A program made the position numbers and the translations under genes. Positions 44,001 through 54,300 of a stretch of 64,000 bases of DNA are shown here, in pieces. The stretch comes from Fidelibacterota bacterium (GTDB taxonomy: Bacteria; Fidelibacterota; Marinisomatia; SCGC-AAA003-L08; GCA-2689995), in assembly GCA_002689995.1 (NCBI GenBank), contig NZIV01000070.1, positions 16,091-80,090 of the forward strand, given 5' to 3'. Every line of letters starts with the position of its first letter. The first letter of the stretch is position 1. The notes below the pieces were generated by a model. The model searched no databases. It was not told the DNA's origin and worked only from the letters and a program-made list of their open reading frames with translations.

Positions 44001-45728
44001 TTACTTAACGAGTCATTTCTTGCGAATTTTATTGACTCAGAGATTTTAGAAGGTGAATTTAATGATGAGTGGCTGATTACTGATGATTTGGGAACTTCTG
44101 GTAATCTATTATTAACTGGGCAGGCTAATATTTTATGGCTACAATATCATAACTTATTCAAAGTAACGGGGCAGACGCTTAAGAATAAATCAATTAGTAT
44201 TACTGAGGGATGGAATTTATTGACAAACCCATTAGTTGCTAAAATTCATAAAACTTCATTGCAGTTTATTTCTGGAGAAACGATGCAGGAAATAATTTCA
44301 TGGCAAGAGGCAAAGGAAGCTGGAATAGTTTCATCTTCACTTAATACCTGGAATGCTGAAGAAAACAGATACGATGATGTTGAGATATTGGAACCTTTTA
44401 ATGGTTACTGGATTCATATCGGTGATTTAAATAATGATGGAGAAATTACTCAAAATGGTATAGATAATAATCATAGATATTATGTTTATTATGAGCCATC
44501 TAAAATGCCAACCCTAGAAGAGACAAGTGCATTAGACGTGATTGATTGGAAATTAAGATTGAATATGAAACCAAGAAGAAGTGATGGTGCATTAAGTAAT
44601 CAGTATGGTGGTGATTATATTGAGGTAGGAGTAGGTGATCCATCTATTTTTAATAATGATTTTAAATTTGGTGAAGACGAATATAATCTTAAAACTTTTC
44701 CAACGTTAACATATCCAGGAGATTTATTCATTCAAAGAGCTGATTGGGCAGATTCTCAGTTAGCGCCGGATAATTTAAGATTTTATAAGGACTTTAGGGC
44801 AATTCAATATAATTGGAATGAAATTAATATTTCCAGCGGATGTTCTCAAGAATTTGCCCAGCAGAGTCAGGAGAGTTGTGAATCTGCTGGAGAATGCTTC
44901 TGGTTGAATGATGTTCAGGAATGCGAATATAAGTATGATGGTGCATACGTATGGGAATTAACTTCTATTATTGGCAATGCTAGTAATGTTAGTGAAAATA
45001 CTACAGATGATTGGATTGTAAAATTTGAATGGAATATACAAGATGCAAACGATGCTTTAATAAATATACCTAATTTACCTGAAGATGATCCTGAGACAGT
45101 AAATACGGATGAAAGTGCTAAAATACATTTACATTACGTGAAGGTTTTAGATAGTGAATCAGGAATAGATGATGAGTATCAATATAACACCATAAAGGTA
45201 CCTATGAATATGTATCCATTGCAGGAAATTGATGCAAATGGTAATCTAACCCCTATAGAAGGAGAATGTATTACTTCCGACCCTACTGATCAAAATCTCG
45301 TATGCATAGATATTCCATATTCAGATATGCTAAAGTTAGACAACATGGGTATCGATGATGAATACACATGGAATGTAAGAATAGCCTTAGGTAAAGAGGT
45401 TAAGAGCGATACGCAATTCCTTGGAGAGGAAGAGTCGGTTACAGATTTAGGATTACCAAAGCAGTTTAATTTTGGTGATGCATACCCAAATCCATTCAAT
45501 CCAACTACAACATTTGATTTTGCATTACCTGAAGCTTCGGACGTAACTATAGAGGTATACAATGTCCTTGGTCAAAAAGTTTTAGTCCTTTTAGATAATC
45601 AATTTATAAGTGCAGGTTATCATCAGGTTATTCTTGATGGTGCAGACCTATCAAGTGGCGTTTATATAGTAACCGCACAGCTCGGAAGTAATTATAGAAA
45701 AGTAAATAAAGTTATTTTATTTAAATAA
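38019..45728 (+). CDS. giant secreted multidomain protein (about 2570 aa) with FN3-like domains and T9SS-type CTD
   Basis: Signal peptide MKKNIIIILFLIASTILA; FN3-like NPPSNLIPVAGEGQVLLTWNRP; C-term [34 protein letters not shown]...GVYIVTAQLGSNYRKVNKVILFK. Track ORF begins at 38007. Confidence 0.85.
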   Translation: MKKNIIIILFLIASTILAQEKYTHEPTGLYFYETTLYQSLYIESLEIDDIEGVLAEYSLGYQPTGGDVEQMLSPLNPGDADAIFIFYSDDQWLTEDCVGWTYFGRNENDLTGLRIYGNDGSTAESEVSNYPSNGAVGNMFRFKVYDANANAFGEVDLLSQTDGHVSQNIPLDQFFYASNNVDGLKLEAQNIFGCEDEDAFNENLDATAPCALSDEEDCLDCGYEVSELILEAYVGNMIVDGNEPVYCDSTEHPLYNSESGNDITLTWETPTTNPIVTSDPNFQWIYRIVVEFEGAPAGAIEVVDVNSYVIEGDNYDVSIWGLPVEVYVYAWNGYNEIQNLYMSYSGGENYDQNQIQLQLCDEPLPNPPSNLIPVAGEGQVLLTWNRPDNDHTQSYNLYRNGDEDNPINIVSEEYLDDGLESDRKYTYYVKAVNSGGVEGDPSQIIEVTTDPMNQVQDYYLRVGLQSIELNWEHPIPYSGDGYYNYTIYKWPSNIADPENQCEPENPPCEEENITGYCNNNLDILNQEECEDTGRKWIYDKQCVSYTYYFENVILEDETTTSHVEAFWFDSNGDKVFQLDEEVSEYFNCSEPNPQSPMGITQNRLVIDDNLDDSQYYCFSVVAEHSQGKSEHSKIICGKPQPLFNWQIDIDVELEVSNTYSVYDTSNIIGSSGGNGMWDPNENYTDVNFNGIYDEGDIFDIDEHDIGATDGYDPRFDLPEPMTPPNQWVQLYFPHENEGMWQNSFNLNKFTQDIRELEYYQSNPRTWLGHIVTDSPGELKISFDIKTEINEDNPNGNEDTLKFFTFIRGDFVDDPIMVLDKLVIDGHSGVHMSNGTCPLTLSGTENELCNETIEELFVQPMDTVQFAITVGYKPPQARQGLEAIGDYRQITVFWDEPDECCSTDDGIFPPENYDIFRNMSIFGEDTTNSMIMDGLEQEYYVDLGADISVNDDWFTNNEIVVFGYPDDPRRLLDETEYFYTVRGNNVAGSGPYTTQTSAITGDNRSPVAIISQSNGLGLDGNIIAEDVDTVFTQIPHNGLGDLNPIYIFLDGSLSEDLDLPKDDIAFDWNLLDGNASIDFDNSESEFIEITLRNQYDTDTNYYHLELIVTDTYYRGVWDDGEMNILQDHNIVKDTVVIVVAPELNQEPVARIMIDYGDYLEDGFIANSINNSEQEFDIVPQEFYSYLSIDQEVLEYQPFIWIPPHDGDPNTDWASIGLRGFGENIIDVNENGYMDLDENNQEFEDWDDLDMNGSWTYASKDADDYPNTSLAYWGIEGSTAPSGGLHDTLYFDWLIGQNPETIIFDSEPLGEYNEGDIYVDANNNGFWDAGDPYTFQNLEIYRQPGIYDISLVVRDDYYYRDTASFKIHVLPEFNQMPNVRLGNFYNDRLSYHLPEGEQTFFIQFPLDTSGCVSWYNNSASPEIYANCGYPYGTIVSEPFNDNDGDGVFSDGDQFLPEHDLFPNGRRDVALTTLYDSDNIVENNGFYDTLLVHEISDNDFWTNNDEEVVYDQLQHRWYVDGILRGEEAEFGYDLDIGTHEIVIEVIDPYGNFETEKTTDTITVYISMEPPPAPVIASQAELTEDLYYVELNWMESEFNNDNDVSGIEADNWPFGFPQIAENAHIATEYKIFRKRPNAQNPIETIYMEVATLSIDEEDDYFYSYAPNESSRKQFTYIDNGLYPGEEYCYQIKPANSHGQLAGSMICGETCDQEDADNQTELCVETVEQFQIELSNFIKPHIINSLEYDSIGYKIGNEELQTDNADNSINDIDLCDVFDGIWNPVDQSCELDPRPFLDRIEVAYQSNQMNGHSDWVDLPAFLYEYIVASNSYVTYLDMNNNLSIEYIEDKLMPNGDIGYIINDNEGYVQLYANDGDLSNDYLYSEYLEDSNGNFGTNVYNDDIYFRFRLYDHGDFDGQNCSSILDIDSCYSNPSCKWIEEESICDNYFFEVSTLSPLIMTSNTLIHPLWTVDSDPFENNVGAAGAKFMFGLPLNIEENILLNESFLANFIDSEILEGEFNDEWLITDDLGTSGNLLLTGQANILWLQYHNLFKVTGQTLKNKSISITEGWNLLTNPLVAKIHKTSLQFISGETMQEIISWQEAKEAGIVSSSLNTWNAEENRYDDVEILEPFNGYWIHIGDLNNDGEITQNGIDNNHRYYVYYEPSKMPTLEETSALDVIDWKLRLNMKPRRSDGALSNQYGGDYIEVGVGDPSIFNNDFKFGEDEYNLKTFPTLTYPGDLFIQRADWADSQLAPDNLRFYKDFRAIQYNWNEINISSGCSQEFAQQSQESCESAGECFWLNDVQECEYKYDGAYVWELTSIIGNASNVSENTTDDWIVKFEWNIQDANDALINIPNLPEDDPETVNTDESAKIHLHYVKVLDSESGIDDEYQYNTIKVPMNMYPLQEIDANGNLTPIEGECITSDPTDQNLVCIDIPYSDMLKLDNMGIDDEYTWNVRIALGKEVKSDTQFLGEEESVTDLGLPKQFNFGDAYPNPFNPTTTFDFALPEASDVTIEVYNVLGQKVLVLLDNQFISAGYHQVILDGADLSSGVYIVTAQLGSNYRKVNKVILFK

Positions 45729-45860
45729 AAAACTGACTGATTCGTTCCCTTTTATAATGTTGGAAAAATAAGGTCTAAATAAGTAAATTAAACACTGTAA
45801 TATTTCCTATTTCTTTAAAGTATTACATATTCTATTTTATAAAACTTAAAAAAGGGATCA

Positions 45861-47663
45861 TTGGCTTTGAAAAAGATTTTTTTTCTATTCCTCACTATAT
45901 TTTTTGTTGGCTGCGACAATGAAGTATCGGAAAATAACACAGATAGTTTACAAAACACCTTAAGCCAAGATCTTCAAGGTTATGCGGGTTCTTATGAAGA
46001 CTACTTTTTTCAATTAGATAAGAAGTTAAACATATCTTACCGTACCAATTATAATCCAGAGTACAATAACAGTGATACCTTGAATCTTCAGACATTTCCG
46101 GAGTATCTGCTCTATGTAGCTTCAAATTCAAGTGGAGATTCAACTCTATACATGTCTGAGGAGATTGATGATATTGAGTCTTTACTATTTAATTCTGAAA
46201 GCATGGAGTTTGAGGGAGTAGAAATATCTATAAATAATGATACAACTTTAGCAAGTACAGTTGTAGTATCATCTCCCAAACACAAGGACTTCAAAAACTA
46301 TGAGTGGAGCTATGAATATGGTAGGTATATAGGTTCTCAGGATATAGACCATCAAGATTGTGCTCAAAATGCATCAGAATGTATATCTGTCACTTATACA
46401 GGTGAAGGTGCGGAGTTGGGATTTGAATTTGATTCAACTTCAAATTTAATTTATGTAGAAGATCCTATTGTTTTTACAAAGATAACTTCTATTATTGATT
46501 CATTGGAGGAGGATTTTTATTCATATATTGACCTTTCTGACTATGATACGACAATTACAGAAATTTGCGAGCCTGACTCGGTAGTTATTTCTGCAGATTC
46601 TGTTAGAATTGATTGTCAGGCATTTAAAGATACGTTGATTTTTGAATATGAGGTTGGAGTTTTAGGGCTTGATTCTTCAATGTTCCTCACAGAGGTTGGT
46701 AGTAGTGGCGAATTTATTGTTGGTGAACTACCTAATAATTTATTAATAGATATTAATGGTGATACATTAACAAGTTTTATTCCTGATCAGACTTATACAC
46801 TTGAGAATGGTGAAATAATAACTCCTGTAGTAATTCAAACATATAGAGATACAGTAGTTAAGCCATATACTGACTATATGGAGAAAATCATGCTATTGGA
46901 GAATCATATAATTGATGAAATTAATGACGATAGTCATACTTATAACGTAATGAAATCAACTGTCGGTTGGCAAAATAATGGCATCAATATGAATTCAAGC
47001 GGATACTTTATATACAGAAATGAAGATCAGTTTCTTTATGAATTGATATACCCTTCATATTTTAACTATTATGGTGGAGTTTGGGATGGTGTTAATGAGG
47101 AATTTATTGATAATGGCTGGACATCACATGCAGACAATAGAGATTCAGTTTTATTCTATTTACCATTTAGAGATGGTGAAGTTGTTGAGCATGAATATAC
47201 AATATTTTTTGATGATTCTTATAATGATTCGGGGGAGTTTACTGGTAATTCTGCTGAATATTTTATAACTTCATATTATGATGTAAAATATCATGATAGT
47301 TTTGAAATTGAAAATATTTCAATTAATAATGAATTATTTGATTTAAAATCTTTTGATAATGTTTTTGAAGTCAACAAGGTCGGATCGATGACGATGATTG
47401 GTAGTGGTGTTAAATATACTGAAAAGCAAACATATTGGCTAGCTAAAAACTATGGAATTATTAAGCAATTAATTGAATACCAGTGGGGTGATTATGAAAT
47501 GGTTACGGCGCATGAATGGACAATGCAAAGGTATAATGAATCTGATTCCTCAAGCCCAGTCGTTTTAAATAGTTTAGATGAATTAGCCAATCAATTCGGG
47601 GAAGATCGTTTTATTCCTAAAAAATCTTCTGGGATTGTAAAATTTGCACCAAAATATAAATAA
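45861..47663 (+). CDS. surface lipoprotein of unknown function
   Basis: TTG start; lipobox FVGCDNEVS; 600 aa; directly upstream of the TonB-dependent receptor. Confidence 0.7.
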   Translation: MALKKIFFLFLTIFFVGCDNEVSENNTDSLQNTLSQDLQGYAGSYEDYFFQLDKKLNISYRTNYNPEYNNSDTLNLQTFPEYLLYVASNSSGDSTLYMSEEIDDIESLLFNSESMEFEGVEISINNDTTLASTVVVSSPKHKDFKNYEWSYEYGRYIGSQDIDHQDCAQNASECISVTYTGEGAELGFEFDSTSNLIYVEDPIVFTKITSIIDSLEEDFYSYIDLSDYDTTITEICEPDSVVISADSVRIDCQAFKDTLIFEYEVGVLGLDSSMFLTEVGSSGEFIVGELPNNLLIDINGDTLTSFIPDQTYTLENGEIITPVVIQTYRDTVVKPYTDYMEKIMLLENHIIDEINDDSHTYNVMKSTVGWQNNGINMNSSGYFIYRNEDQFLYELIYPSYFNYYGGVWDGVNEEFIDNGWTSHADNRDSVLFYLPFRDGEVVEHEYTIFFDDSYNDSGEFTGNSAEYFITSYYDVKYHDSFEIENISINNELFDLKSFDNVFEVNKVGSMTMIGSGVKYTEKQTYWLAKNYGIIKQLIEYQWGDYEMVTAHEWTMQRYNESDSSSPVVLNSLDELANQFGEDRFIPKKSSGIVKFAPKYK

Positions 47664-47672
47664 GGGTTCAAT

Positions 47673-50600
47673 ATGAAAATTTTAAAACATATTTTCACAA
47701 TTGTTTTAACTGGCTCATTGTTAATTGCCGGTACTGATGGTACAATAAGAGGTCGCATTACTGACGATAAAGGTGAAGGATTACCTGGTACTCAGGTTTA
47801 TATACCAGGAACATCTTATGGTACTATGACGGATGGTGATGGAAACTATATTCTATTAAATCTTCCAGTAGGTGAGTATGACGTAACTTTTGCTATGATT
47901 GGGTACAAGCAACATAATGTGAAAAACCTATCAGTTGTAATGGATCAGACTCAATGGCTGAATGTTAAGTTACAGGTCGAAAGTATATCAGGCGAGGAGG
48001 TTGTTGTCGAGGCCCAAAGAGATATGGTTGAGCATGATGTGACAGGTACAAAACAAACAGTATCAGGCGAAGCAATTAAGTCATTACCTTTAAAAGATGT
48101 GAGTGAATTATATTCTCTTCAGTCTGGTGTTGTAAAAGTAGAGAGTCGTCAGCAGGGGATTCCTGGACATGAAGAGCGTGGGCTAGAAGAGGTGCATGTT
48201 CGAGGAGGTCGTTCTGGCGAAATTGCTTATATGATTGATGGAATGTATATTAAAAATCCAGTCTTTGGTGGTATTGGTAATGGTACACGCTTAAATCTGT
48301 TTGCAGTAAGAGAGTTTGATTTTCAGCCTGGTGGTTTTTCTGCAGAATATGGTGATGCAATGTCAGCTGTCGCAAATTATCACACTGCTAAAGGTGGAGA
48401 TGATTTTTCATTTAAATTTAAATACGAAACAAGCGAGTTAGGTAGTGAGTATGATCGTAAAAAAGCATACAATGACTATAATTTTGGATTAGGAGGTAGA
48501 GTGCCGATTCCAGAGTCGGCTGGTAAACTTTTTTATTGGATGTCTGGTCAGATGACAAGTTCAAATTACAAAGTTTTAGAGTTTGATGATAATGTCTTTA
48601 ACGAGAATGATAAGGGTAATAGTATTAACAGAGAAAATTTAGTACAACCTTTTGATGATAAATCAAGTTTTCAAGTTTTTGGATTTGAGAATGTCAATGA
48701 TATCTTTACGAAGATTACTTATAATCCAACCAATAAAATAAGAACAAATTTTTCTTATTGGCAGGGTAATGCTCATAGGAAAAGATTTGATCCTACATAT
48801 CAATATTGGAATGAAGGTCAGAATGAATTGTTTAGAGATACAAAAAGATTTTATTTTGAGTTTAATCATTCACTATCATCTAAAACTTTTTATAATTTAA
48901 GGTTATCAAGATTTCAGCAAGATCAGTTTCAGGGAGTGCGCTGGGCTGATAGTGATGGGGACGGATATCCTGATTGGTTTGAATGGCAACATGCAGCAGG
49001 CAATAGGCCCTATTCAGATCCTTACGATGCAGATGTGGTCCCCTATGAAGTTGATAGAGGTAATATTGTTTATACAAAATATGATGACAAGAGCGGTTGG
49101 TATATGGGAGCTAAGCCAGGTAAATATGATTGGTCAACAGCGGAAGATTGGGAAGATGATAACGGTGACGGAATTTGGGAAATCGGTGAATCTTTTACTG
49201 ATTGTGATGTGAATTCTAGCGGAACTTTAATTTGTACTGAATGTCATTATAATCCTTCCTCGGAGAACTATATATGCGAAGGTTTGACTCAAGGTGATTC
49301 TGAATGGAATGGACCAACATTATTAAAAGAAGCAATACATAGAGATGGTTCAACATGGTTGCTTCCTGATATGTTTGTTAATTATAATCAGTTAAATGAT
49401 AGAGCCTACCATCAAGATGAATTAATGTATGATACATATCAATTTATGGATGAGGGTGGTAATTTAGATATTGAAGCATTTAATGATTATGTGTATAATG
49501 AGCATGGTGATAGCTTGTATTATTTTGGCTGGAATGAGTTTAAAGCATTTGGTGGTAGTGATTACTACTATAATGAATCATCTACATACACAAACGAGTT
49601 AAAGTTTGATATTACATCTCAAATAACAAATAGATGGAAGGCTAGATTAGGATTGAGTATAAAGTCTCATTTAATTGAATATTATGAGGTACAGGCTCCC
49701 TACAGAAATAATCCTATTACAGAAGATTTTTCCGAAGACTTTAAAGATTTTGGTAGTGATAGAATTTTAGCACAAGACTATACTGCTGATGAATGGCTTA
49801 GTATGACTGGCTACAGTCCTGAGGAATGGTTGAATAACAGTAGTAATGATTTAGATACTGACAATGATGGTATAAGCGATAATGAGCTTTATCAGCTTAG
49901 AACTTCTGGTAATATATTAGTTTTTCCTGACGCTGGTGAGAATAATGGTATATGGGATTATGGTGAAGATTACTTTGATTTAAATAATAATAAAGAATTT
50001 GATAGAGGTCGTGAACCCGAGGAAATTTCATTTTACTTAAATAATACAATTGAGGTACCATGGATGGTTATTAATGCTGGTGCCAGAGTTGATATCGTAA
50101 ATTACAATACAAGAATGTGGTCTGATCCAAATGGAAATATTTCACCATATACGCCATATTTTTATTTAGATGCCAATAACGATGGAAATTGGGATAAAAA
50201 AGATTTTTATGATTATGGCTGCAATGGTATACCAAATGATGGTGATTATGGTGAGGGAAATGGAAGTATGGAGTTTGATGAGAGTATTGGCTGTTTTGAA
50301 AGCTATAAAGAGCCAATTATTGAAGACTCATATAATCCTCAGGCAAATGTATTATTTGCAAATACATCCTTTTTATACAAAATAAGTCCTAGATTAGGAT
50401 TTAGTCATGTAATAACAGATAAATCAAATTTTACATTTAACTACGGTGTCTATTATCAAAATCCAATATACAGGAATGTATTCATAAATACAGGGCAGTT
50501 AGAAAATCCGAATCAAATTTTTGAGCAATCTGTACCATTGGTAGGAAATGCTGGTATGACCGCAAGTCGTTCTATTATTTACGAGTTCGGTGTTAACGTT

Positions 50601-51329
50601 CAAGTCGGTAGGAACTTTGCTTACTCAGTTATTGGTTGGGCAAAGGATATGGATCAGATGTTAACTACTGAAAGGCAAAATTTTGGCGTATTTAGTTATA
50701 ATGTCTTTAGAAACTATGATTATGGTTCAGCTAAAGGAATTGATTTAAACCTAGAGCAAAGGGGTAACTTTGTAAATACCATGTTGCAATATACATACTC
50801 GATTGCGAAAGCAAATCGTTCGTACGATTGGGAGGCTTATTCAAAAGTGACTACTGGTGAGCCTGCACCTACCCAAGAATATCTTCAGTCATACGATAGG
50901 ACTCATGATATTGCTTTAACACTATATACCGTATTGCCTTATGGGGTTAGAATGGGACTTACAGGCTTTTATCAATCAGGATATCCTTACACGCCTATAA
51001 TTTATTCTGGTAATCAGGCGGAACAGGGTGCGAAAAATTCCGAACGATCACCTTCTTATAGAGATATGAATTTGACTTTTTCTAAATACATGTCTCTTGG
51101 AAATACTAAGCTTTCTTTAGGTGCATCAATATATAACCTTCTTGATATTAAGAATGCATTAGATATTTATTATACTACTGGAGATCCTCTTGATCCAGGG
51201 CCTCAAAGTTTGGAAAATGTTGGTCTGCCAGTAGATGGTGGGACATTATCAAACTCTTATTACGATACGCCTTGGAGAATTATGCCTCCAAGACAAATTA
51301 ATTTTCACATTAAATTAGAATTTAATTAG
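47673..51329 (+). CDS. TonB-dependent receptor with N-terminal carboxypeptidase-regulatory-like domain
   Basis: TIRGRITDDKGEGLPGTQVYIPGTSYGTMTDGDGNYILLNLPVGEYDVTFAMIGYKQ; plug VEVVEAQRD-like/HVRGGRSGEIAYMIDGMYI; 1218 aa with beta-barrel-like C-terminus. Confidence 0.9.
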   Translation: MKILKHIFTIVLTGSLLIAGTDGTIRGRITDDKGEGLPGTQVYIPGTSYGTMTDGDGNYILLNLPVGEYDVTFAMIGYKQHNVKNLSVVMDQTQWLNVKLQVESISGEEVVVEAQRDMVEHDVTGTKQTVSGEAIKSLPLKDVSELYSLQSGVVKVESRQQGIPGHEERGLEEVHVRGGRSGEIAYMIDGMYIKNPVFGGIGNGTRLNLFAVREFDFQPGGFSAEYGDAMSAVANYHTAKGGDDFSFKFKYETSELGSEYDRKKAYNDYNFGLGGRVPIPESAGKLFYWMSGQMTSSNYKVLEFDDNVFNENDKGNSINRENLVQPFDDKSSFQVFGFENVNDIFTKITYNPTNKIRTNFSYWQGNAHRKRFDPTYQYWNEGQNELFRDTKRFYFEFNHSLSSKTFYNLRLSRFQQDQFQGVRWADSDGDGYPDWFEWQHAAGNRPYSDPYDADVVPYEVDRGNIVYTKYDDKSGWYMGAKPGKYDWSTAEDWEDDNGDGIWEIGESFTDCDVNSSGTLICTECHYNPSSENYICEGLTQGDSEWNGPTLLKEAIHRDGSTWLLPDMFVNYNQLNDRAYHQDELMYDTYQFMDEGGNLDIEAFNDYVYNEHGDSLYYFGWNEFKAFGGSDYYYNESSTYTNELKFDITSQITNRWKARLGLSIKSHLIEYYEVQAPYRNNPITEDFSEDFKDFGSDRILAQDYTADEWLSMTGYSPEEWLNNSSNDLDTDNDGISDNELYQLRTSGNILVFPDAGENNGIWDYGEDYFDLNNNKEFDRGREPEEISFYLNNTIEVPWMVINAGARVDIVNYNTRMWSDPNGNISPYTPYFYLDANNDGNWDKKDFYDYGCNGIPNDGDYGEGNGSMEFDESIGCFESYKEPIIEDSYNPQANVLFANTSFLYKISPRLGFSHVITDKSNFTFNYGVYYQNPIYRNVFINTGQLENPNQIFEQSVPLVGNAGMTASRSIIYEFGVNVQVGRNFAYSVIGWAKDMDQMLTTERQNFGVFSYNVFRNYDYGSAKGIDLNLEQRGNFVNTMLQYTYSIAKANRSYDWEAYSKVTTGEPAPTQEYLQSYDRTHDIALTLYTVLPYGVRMGLTGFYQSGYPYTPIIYSGNQAEQGAKNSERSPSYRDMNLTFSKYMSLGNTKLSLGASIYNLLDIKNALDIYYTTGDPLDPGPQSLENVGLPVDGGTLSNSYYDTPWRIMPPRQINFHIKLEFN

Positions 51330-51338
51330 TAAACATAT

Positions 51339-54300
51339 ATGAATAAAATAATTTTGAATTTATTATTAGTTATGGTGTGTATTTCTTTAGTATTTAGTGC
51401 AGATATTGATGTACGCAATCAAGAAGATGTGTCTAGCACTACAAGTAGTTCTGCATTATCGGCATCAGGTAGTAAGCCAAATGACCCATTAATGGATAGG
51501 GCGAAGGGATATTTAACCAAGGGAAAATTTCAATCCGCAATAGGCAATTATGGTACATTTATTGATTGGGATCATAACCCGAGTGGTTTGTGGGGTGACT
51601 ATCAATATTTTCCTGCTCTAGGTTTTATGTTTGGCGTGCCAGGGTCTCACTACTCTCATTTATTAACTAATAATACGCTCGCTGAAGAAACAAGTGATTG
51701 GTATATTGTTACAAGTGCAATAGTTGGTGGTAGTCTTTATAATGTCTATAAATCTTCATTAGCCTATGATTTATGGGTTGATGGTTCAACTGAAAATTTT
51801 TCTGGTGTTCTTTTTAATATGGGTTTAGAGAGTCAAACAGCAGTTTTTAATCCAATTGTATCAATTAGTGATTCAACCTGCTCTGAGGAAGTAATTATTG
51901 CTGGCCAACTTTTTAATGGAACCCATCAGTGGGCGATATGTCAGGAAGAACAGGCTGTATATATTTCTGTTAATGAAGACGAAGATTTGTCTTTATCGAG
52001 TTCAAGAGTTGGATTTATACATCCTTGGGCAAAAAGACCGGCATATAAAAAGAGGGAATTAACCTCACCTTATAGAGATGAATATGAATATGGTAATGAT
52101 GGTGATGCTTGGACAGAAGATGATGAGTATGCTTATTATGGTGCTAATGTAGCGGAATCCTGGTTTAAAGGAGAGTTGAATACTGATTGGCAACCAAGCT
52201 GGGGGTCAAGAGGTGAAACTCATGGAACATCTATAACTGCCGGTGATATATACGGCGGTGAATATACTAGTCCTGATGATTCATATCCTATGCTTGCTAC
52301 AAGTACTTTGCCTGAGACTTGGCCAACTCATCCCGAAACCAATCTGCCTACTTGGCCTGGATGGTATGCTGAAATTTTACAAGAAGGTTCAGGAGGTGGT
52401 GTCGATGGAGTAGGTGGCACTGTCGAAGTTGGAACATTTATTTCAGACGAAGATGTATATATGGAATTTGATGATAGGTGGGCTCATCGTGGAAATCCTG
52501 TTGAACTAGGTGATGAATATCAGAATATGGGATATCCTCTGGGAATCAAAGTTAAGGCTATGGCTCATTCTTATGGTGTTGCTTTTGCAGAAGATGTTGC
52601 ATTTTTTACTGTCAAAGTAAGTAATGAAAGCGGTGATTATATTGATGAATATGGGAATTTTAAAGAAGGTATGATGATGCCTGATGGATCTAGACTTAAT
52701 AATGGTCAGGGTTTTAATTATAAAAATGCATCAATGGGTTTTTACTTCGATGTTGATTCTTATAGTGCTAATGCAGATGGTAGTTACGGTGGTCGATCAA
52801 ATGATGATGATATGATGGGATTTGATAAAGATTTTAGGTTTGCATATATTTATGATTTAGATGATAATAGCTATGGTGCGACCAATTTAGCGTATTCTGC
52901 TGTTAAATTGCTAGATACTCCTTTGTCTGCAGGCTATGTGGATACCGATGGTGATGGTGGACCAGATATATTTCCGGGGGATACATTAGGTATGACTGAT
53001 TGGCATCATTTTAGTTGGTATGCTAGACCAGGTGTTGTTGAGGCTGAGAGCAATACGACTTCTTGCTTTGCTGGGAGTGAAGGCTGTCCTGTCGCTAAAA
53101 ACAAAGAGGAAATACAGTTTAAAGTTATGTCTGGAGATACGACTAATTTGTCTGGGGAGGAGCATGATAATTATTTTCATACAGCAGATATGGATGAAGA
53201 CGATCCAACTACTTTAAATCCACATTTTGATTCAATGGATGGGCTTTTGGCGAAATATGATGAAGGATTAGATTGCGTGCTTATGATGAGTTGCGGTCCA
53301 TTTAATTTAGATGTAGGTGAGGAGGTATTTTTCTCTTTTGCAGTGATTATGGGGCAAAATTTAGATGATTTAAGAAATAATGCTACTATGGCTCAGTTGA
53401 TGTATGATGAGTCTTATCAAGGATTCTCTCCTCCAACTACCCCTGAATTATATGCCGTTGCTGGGCATGAAGAAGTTACATTGTATTGGGATAATACAGC
53501 CGAATCTTCGATAGATAGAATAACAAACTATTCAGATTTTGAGGGATATAAAATATATAAAAGTAGAGATGGTGGAAAGACATGGGGTGATAATGCCTAT
53601 GATATGATTTTTGATAGTGATGGAATACATATAGGATGGAAACCATTAGCGCAGTTCGACCTCACATATGAACAAGATATTGAAAAATACGGAAAAGATA
53701 TTAGTGGGTCAGACCCACTTGCACCATGGATTAGTTTAGGAGCTAATAGTGGAATTGTAAACACTTTCGTTGATTCTAACGTTGTAGATGGTAATGAATA
53801 TACATATTCTGTAACAGCATATGATATGGGTGTGGATGCTGACTATGTTGTTGAGTGGGAGTTCCAAGATAGTACTCTTGTATATGAATATGGTCAAGTT
53901 AGTTTGCCTGATAGCGTTGTTTATTATGTATTTGGATCTCAAATTGGTTTATTTGGAGATTCAGACCCAGATTTTCTAACTGACGTTGAAGAAAATTGTT
54001 TAGGTTTAGATTATTATCCTGATTGTGGTTCTCCTATGAACTTTAACGAATGTTGTGATACTGTAAGTACATATATAGGTACAATTGCACTAGATTCAAC
54101 CTGGGCACAGACAGGATTTTATGCCGCAGATACTATCTATAATGAGATTACTAACCCAGATCACTGGGCCAGCCCACACGGATTAGTGAGTTTAGAAACT
54201 CCAAAGGGTACGAGTTTTAGAGATAAAAACTATGTTGAAGTAACACCTGGATTTAAGCCTTCAAATGTCTCAAATCCTGATATTGATAGTGGTGATAATC

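Noticed and set aside
45796-45827. Inverted repeat TGTAATA ... TATTACA upstream of the lipoprotein gene
   Set aside because: AT-only-type stem with an 18-nt loop; expected by chance in such AT-rich intergenic DNA and not convincing as operator or terminator.
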